A stretch of DNA of 64,000 bases from Halobacterium sp. DL1 (GTDB lineage Archaea; Halobacteriota; Halobacteria; Halobacteriales; Halobacteriaceae). The stretch is taken from contig CP007061.1 in assembly GCA_000230955.3 (NCBI GenBank), positions 62,001 to 126,000 on the forward strand, given 5' to 3'. The notes under the pieces are model-generated. The model did not search any database. It saw nothing but the letters and a program-made list of their open reading frames with translations, and was not told the DNA's origin. Positions 25,773-34,180 of the stretch are shown piece after piece. Numbering within the stretch: position 1 is the first letter of the stretch; each line of letters begins with the position of its first letter. A program made the translations under genes and the position numbers.

Positions 25773-26273
25773 TCAGCGATACTCTTCAGGAAGGACCTCG
25801 CCGAAGAACTGAAGCCAGACGCGATACAGTTCGTCTTTTTCATACAACCCGTCGAGATGGATGGGAGGTATCTCTCTTCGAACGTCGTGTGACTCAGCCC
25901 GTACCCGTTTGACCCGCTCCGTCGACCATTCTCCCGGTTCCATCCCGTTGTCACGGAGCAGCTTTCGCAATGTAACGATCGCAGTACGGTGGTTCGCATC
26001 CGGGAAGAAGTGTTTCCCTACGAGCGCGTGTATCCAGAGCGCGCACTGTTCGGGAAGCGGCCGATCAGTTGGGAACTCCTCGAGAACCCGTTCGAGATCG
26101 CCGTTTCTCACTCGCCAGATCTCCTTTCGCTGTTCAAGGAACGACTCGTCGTGTGGATTGTCGTAGTGATGGCCGTCTGCTCTCAGAAATTGCGTATTCC
26201 GGAATTTGAAGTTCTCCGGCTCGATCGACGAAAGATCCGTGATACGAGGGGCTGGATCCGTCGAGTCTGTCAT
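25773..26273 (-). CDS. Fic/Doc-family protein
   Basis: 166 residues with the Fic core HFFPDANHRTA (HxFx(D/E)xNxR type; near residue 90), preceded by ALWIHALVG and followed by VTLRKLLRDNG. Fic proteins usually transfer AMP or, in Doc, a phosphate to target proteins. The Gly often found after the acidic residue is Ala here, so activity may be altered. No inhibitory-helix motif is obvious inside the protein. A toxin role is inferred. Confidence 0.8.
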   Translation of the reverse strand: MTDSTDPAPRITDLSSIEPENFKFRNTQFLRADGHHYDNPHDESFLEQRKEIWRVRNGDLERVLEEFPTDRPLPEQCALWIHALVGKHFFPDANHRTAIVTLRKLLRDNGMEPGEWSTERVKRVRAESHDVRREIPPIHLDGLYEKDELYRVWLQFFGEVLPEEYR

Positions 26274-26370
26274 TCGTTACACACCCCAACTCATTCGATC
26301 TACATTACTTGTGGGGGGGACATGCGTATCCGGTTCCTCATCAGCTATCTAGCCTCGCAGAAAACTGCGT

Positions 26371-26645
26371 TCAATAGTCGGAGATATCCGACTGAAGCAG
26401 ATTGTTATCGTCGGCTGTCGACTGGATGATGTTCGCGAGCTCTTCAAAACGTGTCGTTTCGACGGGACATCAAGCTCGTATTCGTGATACCGACCAGCTG
26501 AGAGCCCCTCGTTCCGTTCATAGAGGTTGATCAGTCCGAGCATATTCATATCCGAGAGGTGGTCACGGACACGACGTTCACTCACGCTATCAGCGTCGAG
26601 ACGGCCGCAGATCTTCACGTATCGCTCGTAGAGATCACGGGATAG
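26371..26645 (-). pseudogene. remnant of an Orc1/Cdc6 winged-helix domain
   Basis: SRDLYERYVKICGRLDADSV...RRVRDHLSDMNMLGLINLYERN matches the C-terminal winged helix of the Orc1/Cdc6 encoded at 26790. After DVP the reading frame shifts by one; the original ending ETTRFEELANIIQSTADD can be read in the other frame to the stop at 26371. The AAA+ part is missing and iterons begin 15 bp upstream. A relic of a second initiator gene. Confidence 0.7.
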
Positions 26646-26659
26646 AACAGGATCTCGTA

Positions 26660-26780
26660 CACACCCCCAATTGTAAGTGTTCTACCGAGCGCCGACCCCC
26701 ATATTGTAAGAGTTCACGGTCGCTACACACCCCCAATTGTAAGTGTTTGACTGGTGGTCCGCTCTCCAGATTGTAAGTGT
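26660..26780. repeat. origin 1 iterons, downstream cluster
   Basis: Four copies of a motif like CACCCCCAATTGTAAGTGTT at 26660-26680, 26694-26715, 26726-26747 and 26761-26780. The same motif lies on the other side of the orc1/cdc6 gene, as at haloarchaeal ORB-type origins. Confidence 0.8.
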
Positions 26781-26789
26781 ATCTGGTGC

Positions 26790-27449
26790 TTACAGACCGA
26801 GCTTTGTCTGAATATCGCTACGTGTGTCAACCTCATACGTGTCTAGGAACTCCTCGGCGCTGTCACCGAAGAGATTTTCGAAGCGGTCCATATTGTAGAG
26901 CGTCTCGATGACAACTCGTGGCTCATCCACAATCGAATAAATATACGACCGCCCGCCACGACGACCGAGATTCACTTCTTCCGTTTCGAGAAGCCCAAAC
27001 ATATCAAGCGTGTCTAGATGATCCCGCACACGGGATTCAGAAAGCACATCGATATCGAGGCGATCGCAGAGATCCTTATAGAACGAATAGATGGTTTTGA
27101 CTTTGGCGTCCGTACTCTGGTCGACATCAAGAAACGTCGTTGCAACCAACACAGTTTGCATTTGGACAGTCAGGCGATTGGTAACGATCCGCTCAGTATT
27201 CGCCCGGTCTACTTGCGAGCGGGCGATCCGAACGTGTTCTTCAACAACATGGTCAGCGTCCTCGTGACGAGCTATGTCGCCAGCAGTTTCCAAAAGATCA
27301 AGTCCCATTCGTGCATCACCCGTGTCTTGGGCGGTGAAAGCTGCGCACAAGGGAACAACGTCGTCACTAAGCACGTTCTCGTAGAAAACTAAATCTGCGT
27401 AGTAGTTCAAGATCGTTCGGAGTTCATTTGCGTCATACGGCGAGAACTG
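26790..27449 (-). pseudogene. orc1/cdc6: Orc1/Cdc6, C-terminal part, interrupted by ISH3
   Basis: Continues the protein whose N-terminal part is at 28859-29456. Directly after the IS the frame reads FSPYDANELRTILNYYADLVFYENVL, the expected AAA+ lid region. It then runs through the sensor-2 region (DARMGLDLLETAGDIA) and winged helix (LSESRVRDHLDTLDMFGLL) to the stop at 26790. The ISH3 target duplication AATCT flanks the break exactly. Without excision no full initiator can be made. Confidence 0.88.
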
Positions 27450-27454
27450 AATCT

Positions 27455-28853
27455 CAGTACTTCACAAAGCCGCTTAGTTAGAACGTCTGCTTGCTGAAGG
27501 TGTGTCTAAAACCAAACAAGCAGACGGTGAGATCCACGAGGACCAGCTTCTTAACTTTCTCGTCAACCGCCTTGACGAGGAAGTTTCGCTCTCGTTAGCC
27601 AATAACGCTGAAATCACTGCTGAAGACATCTATGAGGTCCTCGTCGGCGCTTGCGCCGACGGGACCTCTGTCTCTACGCTCTGTGCGTCGAGCCAGAACT
27701 CACCCGCTGGGAACACGGTCCTCTACCATCTTCGGACGAAGTTCGAGCCGGAACGGCTCGAACGAGTCGCTAACACGCTCCTGCGAAAGGATCTCGATGA
27801 ATTGCTCCCCGAACAGGTGGAGGTCTGCGCAGACCTCCACCTGCGGCCCTACTACGGTGACGAAGACGACACAGACGGCCTCTATCACTCGGTAGCGAAG
27901 CGTGGAACCACTGCGTTCCACGCCTATGCCACACTCTACGCGCGTGTGAAGAACAAACGCTACACGCTGGCGGTACGCCGTCTCAAAGACGGCGATACCG
28001 CAAGTAGTGTCCTCGCTGAGTTCTTCGGTGTCCTCGACGGCCTTGACGCCGGGGTCAAGGCCGTCTACCTTGATCGCGGATTCTACGACAGTAAGTGTCT
28101 CACGCTGCTTCAGGCGCACAATTACGCGTACGTGATCCCGATCATCCGGTGGGGTGAGGCGATTCAGCAAGAGCTCTCGGAAGGATGGAGTCGCGTCATT
28201 CAGCATGATCTGACGGGGAAACTCGACGGTCACAGCTGGACCGTCGATTTTCCCGTCTACATCGACTGTACGTACCTAAATGGGAAGTATGACGAGAACG
28301 GTGTGGCGCGTCACGGCTACGCCGCTGACGCGCCGTTCATCGACTCACCACGGGACGCTCGATACCACTACTCGAAACGCTTCGGTATCGAGTCAAGCTA
28401 TCGCTTGTTTGAGCAAGCGATAGCGACAACGACAACACGAGATCCAACGGTACGGCTGCTGTACGTGGTGGTGAGTCTCCTCTTACAGAACGTCTGGCGG
28501 TACCTTCACTACGAGTATGTGGCGACGCCCCGCCGAGGCGGGCGTCGCCTCTGGTGGTGGCCGTACAAGGAGTTCGTCAATATGATTCGACGAGCTGCGT
28601 GGACGGCCCTCGCGGTGCGTCGGGCCGTCCCCGCGAATCGGCCACCTGACGACCGATTCCACCGCTAACCACCGACCGAGCAAGCCAGCGGAGTGAGTGG
28701 CGACGCTGTCGCGTCGGCGGCTGACCGCCGCCGACAGCGACAGCTCTCCGTCGATCCGTCCGTAATTCTCTCGTCGAGACCGTCAGTACAACCGCTTCGA
28801 CACAGAACTCAGGCCGCAGAAACAGCTAGCCGAGGATGCTTTGTGAGGTACTG
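27455..28853 (+). mobile_element. ISH3-family insertion sequence, copy 1, with 5-bp duplication
   Basis: 1,399-bp element with ends CAGTACTTCACAAAGC and, read inward from 28853, CAGTACCTCACAAAGC. Perfect direct repeat AATCT at 27450-27454 and 28854-28858. It appears identical at base level to copy 2 (53598-54996). It interrupts the orc1/cdc6 gene of origin 1. Confidence 0.96.
27502..28668 (+). CDS. ISH3-family transposase
   Basis: 388 residues from GTG 27502. It has the ISH3 DDE blocks DLHLRPYYGDED, VYLDRGFYDS and HYSKRFGIESSYR, with the basic tail common in the family. Protein identical to that at 53645. The gene contains a 30-base perfect palindrome (27814-27843) and several others; an additional strong hairpin follows the stop near 28700-28740. 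Confidence 0.95.
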   Translation: MSKTKQADGEIHEDQLLNFLVNRLDEEVSLSLANNAEITAEDIYEVLVGACADGTSVSTLCASSQNSPAGNTVLYHLRTKFEPERLERVANTLLRKDLDELLPEQVEVCADLHLRPYYGDEDDTDGLYHSVAKRGTTAFHAYATLYARVKNKRYTLAVRRLKDGDTASSVLAEFFGVLDGLDAGVKAVYLDRGFYDSKCLTLLQAHNYAYVIPIIRWGEAIQQELSEGWSRVIQHDLTGKLDGHSWTVDFPVYIDCTYLNGKYDENGVARHGYAADAPFIDSPRDARYHYSKRFGIESSYRLFEQAIATTTTRDPTVRLLYVVVSLLLQNVWRYLHYEYVATPRRGGRRLWWWPYKEFVNMIRRAAWTALAVRRAVPANRPPDDRFHR

Positions 28854-28858
28854 AATCT

Positions 28859-29456
28859 CTCGTTCGGTTAGTGTGGATTTGACCCGGGGCGAAAGGCTCT
28901 CACGGAATTTGAAATTATTACTAATGCCGATAATGCCTACCTTTGCGTGCTCAAGTTCGCCCATCGCATTCGCTCGAGGGAATTCATAGAGGAGCTCCTC
29001 ATCTTCGCCGAGCTTGTCGATCTCGTCGAGGACAACAAGAATACTCCCCCCAAGTTCGTCGAGCGCGGTATAGATACGATCCCAGAGTGTATCTGGGTGA
29101 TGACCTTGCTTGAACGTCTTTTCTGAGTAGAGTTCGTTGGCGAGGTGGGTGATGACTTTGTAGGTCGTATCTCGCTTATTACAGTTGATGCTAAAGACAG
29201 TAAGGTTCACCCCGGCCTCTATGGCGTCAGCCTCAAGATACTCAGTTACCTTATGAGTCGTTGCAGTTTTCCCGACGCCTGTCTGGCCGTAAATAAACAC
29301 GTTAGGCGGCCCAAAGCCATCAAGTACGTCTTGTAAAGCCGCAGCAAACGTCTTGATCTCCTCGTCCCGTTCAAGGATCTCTTCAGGATGATATGCCTCT
29401 TCAAAGGGCTCCTTCGTCTGAAAGATATCGTTTGCACCCTTGAATGGCGAGTCCAT
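28859..29456 (-). pseudogene. orc1/cdc6: Orc1/Cdc6, N-terminal AAA+ part, interrupted by ISH3
   Basis: Start ATG 29456 (MDSPFKGANDIF). Walker A GQTGVGKTAT (near residue 55) and Walker B ILVVLDEID (near 140) identify the AAA+ ATPase of an archaeal replication initiator. Sensor 1 is GIISNNF-like. The frame is lost after TLTEREIQ where ISH3 enters. Iterons lie immediately upstream. Origin 1 therefore probably depends on another initiator or is silent. Confidence 0.9.
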
Positions 29457-30138
29457 ATCACGTCGTGTTAGGCAACGTACTTGAAACCCCACCTTGTAAG
29501 TGTTGTAAGTGTTGTATCTGTTCCTATCTGTCTTCAACACCCCCACCCCGGATTGTAAGTGTTCCATGAGTCAAAACGGTAGGACCGGTTCTGCACGAAT
29601 GTCAACCCACTGTCTTGTTGTCGGAACTACTTCTATCTGTATTATATTATATATGGTTATGGGTAGAGGTAGTATAGCAGGGTATAGTTAAAGCTAGAAA
29701 TTTCACATAACTCGGCTCTTAAGCGTGTGTTTACACTTACAATTAGGGGTGTGTATATGGAGCTATTCACCCGGCTTTTATATAATACATCTCTGGGCAG
29801 TATGTCCCCCAGGGACCCTAACAGTCGTGAGAACACTTACAATCCGGGGTGGGTGGGGTCACACTTCGAGAGTAGTGTGAAGCAGACAAACCGTTGTAGG
29901 TGTGCGACCATTCGTGTCTAGTGTGTAGCTCCACAGAGAATGTTAATGCGGCACGGGATATCATTTCTCGTGGTCTGGTCGTCAACCCCATCGCTTGCGT
30001 TCCAAGAGTGTACGCATTGTAAGCGGTCAAATGTAAAGGGCTAATGGCGTGAAACCAGCTGATAGAGCTACTCATTTTTATGTATCCTGTATGATACTAG
30101 GTAGTCAGCGTTCGATACTCCCGATCCAATAGCGTACG
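29457..30138. other. predicted replication origin 1
   Basis: About 680 bp without genes, AT-rich in the centre (29640-29760). Iterons at 29485-29513 (two overlapping GTAAGTGTTG units), 29537-29563, 29731-29755 and 29831-29855 point in both orientations, around ACACTTACAATCCGGGGTG-like cores. Adjacent orc1/cdc6 and further iterons at 26660-26780 support an ORB-type origin. Confidence 0.8.
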
Positions 30139-30633
30139 CTATGGAAATTCGTAGCCACAGTTCGGACAGAAGGTTTCGTCGCCATCCAGCAGAGAGAGAC
30201 ACTCAACGCAGAGACGGTTGCTTGGATCGGTGGCAATATCCTCTAGGAAGTCCATCGCAGTCTGTGACGCAGCCCCTGGCCGATAGCCGTCAGCGTAGCC
30301 CGGCAGTGTTGAGGCCCATTGGACAGTTCCCTCATCATCGACTACCGCAACGTTTCCAGCGATATCGAGTTTCCTGTAGCGTTTGAACGCCTCTGACGGT
30401 GTCTGGTCGATAGTTTGGTTCAGAGCACGGTTGCGTTTAAGATCGCGCTCGTAGACCTCTTCGGGCGTCGAGTATCGTATTTCGCCTGGGAAGTCCGTGA
30501 TCGGCCCGTGCTGCTCGTCGATCCGGTCGATCTCGACAGCGATGCCGTGCGTATCATACAGCGTTCGGAAGAGCCGTAGCGTATGGTCGTGCCATTCTCG
30601 GACGTCCGAATCAGCGTAGTAGCGGAGAATCAT
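30139..30633 (-). CDS. zinc-ribbon hypothetical protein
   Basis: 164 residues. The N-terminal part (ILRYYADSDVREWHDHTLRLFRTLYD) is alpha/beta. The C-terminal zinc ribbon reads CVECLSLLDGDETFCPNCGYEF. The start overlaps the stop of the preceding gene (30630-30989) by 4 bp, so the two are translationally coupled. Function not recognised. Confidence 0.7.
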   Translation of the reverse strand: MILRYYADSDVREWHDHTLRLFRTLYDTHGIAVEIDRIDEQHGPITDFPGEIRYSTPEEVYERDLKRNRALNQTIDQTPSEAFKRYRKLDIAGNVAVVDDEGTVQWASTLPGYADGYRPGAASQTAMDFLEDIATDPSNRLCVECLSLLDGDETFCPNCGYEFP

Positions 30634-30989
30634 GTGTCCTGCTCAGTGTTTTCTGCGGCTGCGATGCGGTCCGAGAGGCTTTGGGCGAGCCACTCGTTGG
30701 CGAGTTCGCTCGCATAATCAACCATCTGTTGATGGCTCATCCCCTCGGTTTCGAATGATTTGTAAACGTGCCATTGTTCCGCGCCTGGATCAAAGACAAT
30801 CACATGTGTCTTCGCTTCCATATCCAGCAGGAACGCTTCGATCGTGCCAGGGGATGATCCCGGAAAACCCATAGCTCCGCGAATTTTTGGGTTGTCGTTT
30901 TCGCCAATCTGCTTCACGATGTCGTCGGTAATGGGTTGGCTCGGAAGCGACGAGAGAAACGAAGGTGAGGTTTTTGGACCATCGATCAT
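30630..30989 (-). CDS. hypothetical protein related to operon gene C
   Basis: 119 residues. The segment TIEAFLLDMEAKTHVIVFDPGAEQWHVYKSFE resembles a segment in the ISH6-truncated gene at 1375-1749. It is a probable small alpha/beta protein without a membrane helix. First gene of a two-gene operon with the zinc-ribbon protein. Function unknown. Confidence 0.65.
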   Translation of the reverse strand: MIDGPKTSPSFLSSLPSQPITDDIVKQIGENDNPKIRGAMGFPGSSPGTIEAFLLDMEAKTHVIVFDPGAEQWHVYKSFETEGMSHQQMVDYASELANEWLAQSLSDRIAAAENTEQDT

Positions 30990-31158
30990 ATGCGACGATT
31001 CGTGGAGAAATATCTTGAATCCGTGGACTCAATCGTATCTTCGTGTCTTATCTCCGTCGTCGAAACCGAGAAGTGACTTTCACCCTCTGATGACGAATTG
31101 ATCGATAATCTCTGTGAGCAACCTCAGACATTTAGCATCCGACTGTCTCAGTACGAAT

Positions 31159-32157
31159 ATGTCGTTTCGGGTCAGCTGGCACAATCTCCTTGAGCGGTTG
31201 GATGAGCTCCCGGAAGGAGCCACGTTCCGAACCCCACTCTCGAACGACCGGTTTCAGATCACTGGCGTCCAGGAACACCGTGTCATCATCAGGTTCACAG
31301 ACAGCGGTGAGTCGCGACCTCTTCTAAAAGATCAGTTCGAGACGCTATATCGGCGGGTCTCTGACTCTCACGACGGATTTGACCTCGACCGACTCCCACC
31401 CGATGCGGATCCATACCCGACGGTGTTGAGTCTCCATCCACGATTCGAGGTGAACGACGACCGAGGTGTGATTATCGAGACCGAAGAGCCAACCACCTCA
31501 CTGTTACTTGATGAGGACCCTTCCTCTGTGCCTGATCCTGCTCTCGACGAACGAGCGGTGCCAGATCTCGACGTCTACGCGGATGCGCTCTTGCTTGTCG
31601 ACGCGCTTGAACGCCACGAGGTGGAGGCGCTCGAAGATGTCGAGACAGGGACGCTCATCGACCTGTATACCTTGCTCTCGGATGTCCAACGGGATGCCGA
31701 CGATCTCCGCAAGGAAATTGCTGACACGCTCTTAGACCGACTCCATCACGACCGCCCTGTCTCGGGATCATACGGCTCGGTCCAGCGGACTGCTCGGACG
31801 AATCGCTCGCTCAAAGATGACGACGAAGTGCTGGACACGCTCCAATCAGCTGGGATCGACCGTGACCGGGTGGTGAGCGTTGACCGCGGGAAAGTTGACG
31901 ATGCCCTCGAGGTGACTGATGTTGCTGAAAGCGATGTCTACGAGACTGAAGAAACCGAGTACGTTCGGAAAGCCGAGGTGGACGAAGATCGAAAGGAGAC
32001 ACGGCTCCAGGGCCTCAAAGACCAGCTCGCGGCGAGCGATTCCGACGGCGTCGACCAGCTTCGCGATGAAGTCGAAGAGCTCGAATTGCGGATCGAGGAA
32101 CTGACTGAGTTCAAGTCTGGACAGTCGTATCACACGCCATCGAGATCGGACCGGTGA
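31159..32157 (+). CDS. haloarchaeal plasmid hypothetical protein with coiled coil
   Basis: About 332 residues from ATG 31159 (GTG 31114 is also in frame). An N-terminal beta-rich domain (FRVSWHNLLERLDELPEGATFRTPLSNDRFQI) is followed by an acidic middle with helical repeats (DLYTLLSDVQRDADDLRKEIADTLLDRL) and a C-terminal coiled coil (DQLRDEVEELELRIEELTEF). A family often seen near plasmid origins in haloarchaea, as far as I recognise. Role unknown. Confidence 0.7.
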   Translation: MSFRVSWHNLLERLDELPEGATFRTPLSNDRFQITGVQEHRVIIRFTDSGESRPLLKDQFETLYRRVSDSHDGFDLDRLPPDADPYPTVLSLHPRFEVNDDRGVIIETEEPTTSLLLDEDPSSVPDPALDERAVPDLDVYADALLLVDALERHEVEALEDVETGTLIDLYTLLSDVQRDADDLRKEIADTLLDRLHHDRPVSGSYGSVQRTARTNRSLKDDDEVLDTLQSAGIDRDRVVSVDRGKVDDALEVTDVAESDVYETEETEYVRKAEVDEDRKETRLQGLKDQLAASDSDGVDQLRDEVEELELRIEELTEFKSGQSYHTPSRSDR

Positions 32158-32372
32158 GCTGGTCCAGTGACGTGACGATGGGGGACACGTTACGGTTGAC
32201 GTCGGCCCTGACGTGGGTGTTCCCGCTACCGACCAAGAGTATCAACCCAGTTGGACGACCAGTTTTCTCACGTACTGCTCACAATCGTCTGCTGAACTCT
32301 ACTTGATATCACAGTGAACGGATTCGAGTCTGAAAGAAAGATCTAAGCCATATACAGAATGGAAAATGGGAT

Positions 32373-32609
32373 ATGGCGCAGTTGTCTGCGTATTCCAAGG
32401 ATCTGTACGAGCTGGTCGCCGCGCTCGACGACCGTGGAGTCCTCCGACCCGGTGAACGCGAAGCATGGGAGGAAGGAATCGACGATGCCGACGAGATAAG
32501 CGAGCTGAGAACAATCGAGGAAGCGCTCCACAAAGCGATGCTTGATCGCGAGGGTGTCAACGAGGTCGTCAGCAAGCACACAGCAGAGCGGACGCAGGCG
32601 TTTGTCTAA
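32373..32609 (+). CDS. hypothetical protein, 78 residues
   Basis: Small acidic helical protein (AYSKDLYELVAALDDRGVLRPGEREAWEEGIDDADEISELRTIEEALHKAM). No motif is recognised. The 215 bp before it hold no gene. TAAGCCATATACAG about 25 bp before the start may be its promoter. Confidence 0.55.
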   Translation: MAQLSAYSKDLYELVAALDDRGVLRPGEREAWEEGIDDADEISELRTIEEALHKAMLDREGVNEVVSKHTAERTQAFV

Positions 32610-32678
32610 CGGTCAACGCGAGTACCTCGAGGCTCTCCAGCACAGATGGTTTATCCGTCTGATGTGAGAATCGATGGT

Positions 32679-32777
32679 ATGGGTGACCCGGATTCTCCAA
32701 CCGTCTCGGTATCTCTCTCTGGTCCCACGGATATTCCAGCAGTTCTGAATCGGGCTAGCATCGATTACGTTAGTGTC
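32679..32777 (+). pseudogene. gene start cut by the ISH8-type element
   Basis: ATG 32679 followed by GDPDSPTVSVSLSGPTDIPAV...DYVSV, then the frame enters the IS at 32778 and stops at 32801. The coding pattern looks real, but only 33 codons remain, so the product cannot be named. Confidence 0.4.
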
Positions 32778-34180
32778 CATCCGTCTTTAGTTAGGAGATG
32801 AATCGCTGTACTGCGGTAGCTTATCGAGGCTTCTTTTCGAGAGGAATGAGGAAGTCGAGTCTGTGTACAACCAGACTTCCTCATCTCGAATTATGCGTCG
32901 GCTCACTACACTGTTTCCCTCCGAGTTCCTCGAAGAGCACGCCGAGGAACTCGGCGTGGTCGAACGCGACCGCAAGCTCCAGATTCCCGCTTTCATCTGG
33001 GCATTCGTGTTCGGCTTCGCCGCAGGCGAAAGCCGAACACTCGCAGGGTTTCGACGCAGCTACAACTCGACAGCTGACGAGTCGATCTCACCGGGTGGGT
33101 TCTATCAGCGGTTGACGCCGACGCTCGCGGAGTACCTCCGCGACCTCGTCGAGCATGGTCTCGACGAGGTCGCTGTTCCCGATGCTGTTGACGCTGATAT
33201 CAACCGATTCAGGGACGTGATAATCGCCGATGGAACGGTGTTGCGGTTACACGAGTTTCTCTCCGAGAAGTACGAAGCCCGCCACGAGGAGCAGGCTGGA
33301 GCGAAGCTCCACCTGCTCCACAATGCTACTGACCAAACGATTGAACGGATCGATGTTACCGACGAGAAAACACACGATAGCACGCTGTTCAAGACAGGGT
33401 CGTGGCTTGAGAACCGCCTCGTGTTGTTCGACTTAGCGTACTTCAAGTACCGCCGGTTTGCGCGGATTGACGAGAACGGCGGCTACTTCGTGAGCCGACT
33501 CAAACAGAACGCAAATCCGGTGATTACGGCTGAATTACGGGAATGGCGCGGGCGCGCCATTCCCTTAGAGGGCAAGCAGCTCCGAGAGGTTCTCGATGAC
33601 CTCTCGCGGACGTACATCGATGTGGAGGTCGAAGTCGAGTTCAAGCGTGGGCCGTACAACGGGACGCGGTCGCTAGATACGAAGCGGTTCCGCGTCGTCG
33701 GCGTCCGCAACGAGGACGCCGACGACTACCATCTGTACGTGACAAATCTGTCGAGAGAGGAGTTCTTTCCGGCAGACTTAGCGCAGATATACCGGTGTCG
33801 GTGGGAAGTTGAGTTGCTGTTCCGTGAGTTGAAGACACAGTACGACCTGGACGAGTTCGACACAAGCAACGAGGACGTAGTGAAGATCTTACTGTACGCA
33901 GCGTTGCTGTCACTGCTGGTGAGCCGTGAGCTGTTGGAACTGGTCACTGAGCAGGCTGGCGACGAGATCGTGTTTCCGCCGGAGCGCTGGGCGGCGACCT
34001 TCCGGTCGCACGCCCAGCTCATCCTCCACGAACTCGGCGAGTATCTCGGCTACTCGCCACCGCCGCTGTTGGAGCGGCTGATCGAAGACGCACAGAAGAT
34101 TCACCAGCAACGACCGATATTACAAGAGACGCTCGCTACCGCTACGCAACCGAGGTGTGAGTCTTAGCTAAAGACGAATG
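32778..34180 (+). mobile_element. ISH8-type (IS4-family) insertion sequence
   Basis: 1,403 bp with ends CATCCGTCTTTAGTTAGGA (left) and CATTCGTCTTTAGCTAAGA (right, read inward). No 10-bp duplication outside the ends (CGTTAGTGTC against GAAGTGACAT), so a deletion probably removed sequence on one side. It truncates the genes on both sides. Confidence 0.88.
32893..34167 (+). CDS. ISH8-type IS4-family transposase
   Basis: 424 residues from ATG 32893 (MRRLTTLFPSEFL), the usual ISH8 start. DDE acids are in IIADGTVLRLHE, LFDLAYFKY and the late YRCRWEVELLFRELK (the YREK-like signature of IS4). The frame is complete. Long palindromes are in the coding sequence, for example 33007-33040 (one bulge) and 33140-33173 (14-bp arms). 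Confidence 0.92.
   Translation: MRRLTTLFPSEFLEEHAEELGVVERDRKLQIPAFIWAFVFGFAAGESRTLAGFRRSYNSTADESISPGGFYQRLTPTLAEYLRDLVEHGLDEVAVPDAVDADINRFRDVIIADGTVLRLHEFLSEKYEARHEEQAGAKLHLLHNATDQTIERIDVTDEKTHDSTLFKTGSWLENRLVLFDLAYFKYRRFARIDENGGYFVSRLKQNANPVITAELREWRGRAIPLEGKQLREVLDDLSRTYIDVEVEVEFKRGPYNGTRSLDTKRFRVVGVRNEDADDYHLYVTNLSREEFFPADLAQIYRCRWEVELLFRELKTQYDLDEFDTSNEDVVKILLYAALLSLLVSRELLELVTEQAGDEIVFPPERWAATFRSHAQLILHELGEYLGYSPPPLLERLIEDAQKIHQQRPILQETLATATQPRCES

Noticed and set aside
26660-29860. CRISPR-like array from the regularly seen iterons
   Set aside because: Units are in both orientations, spacing is irregular, and they flank an initiator gene; they fit ORB-type origin repeats. No cas gene is present.
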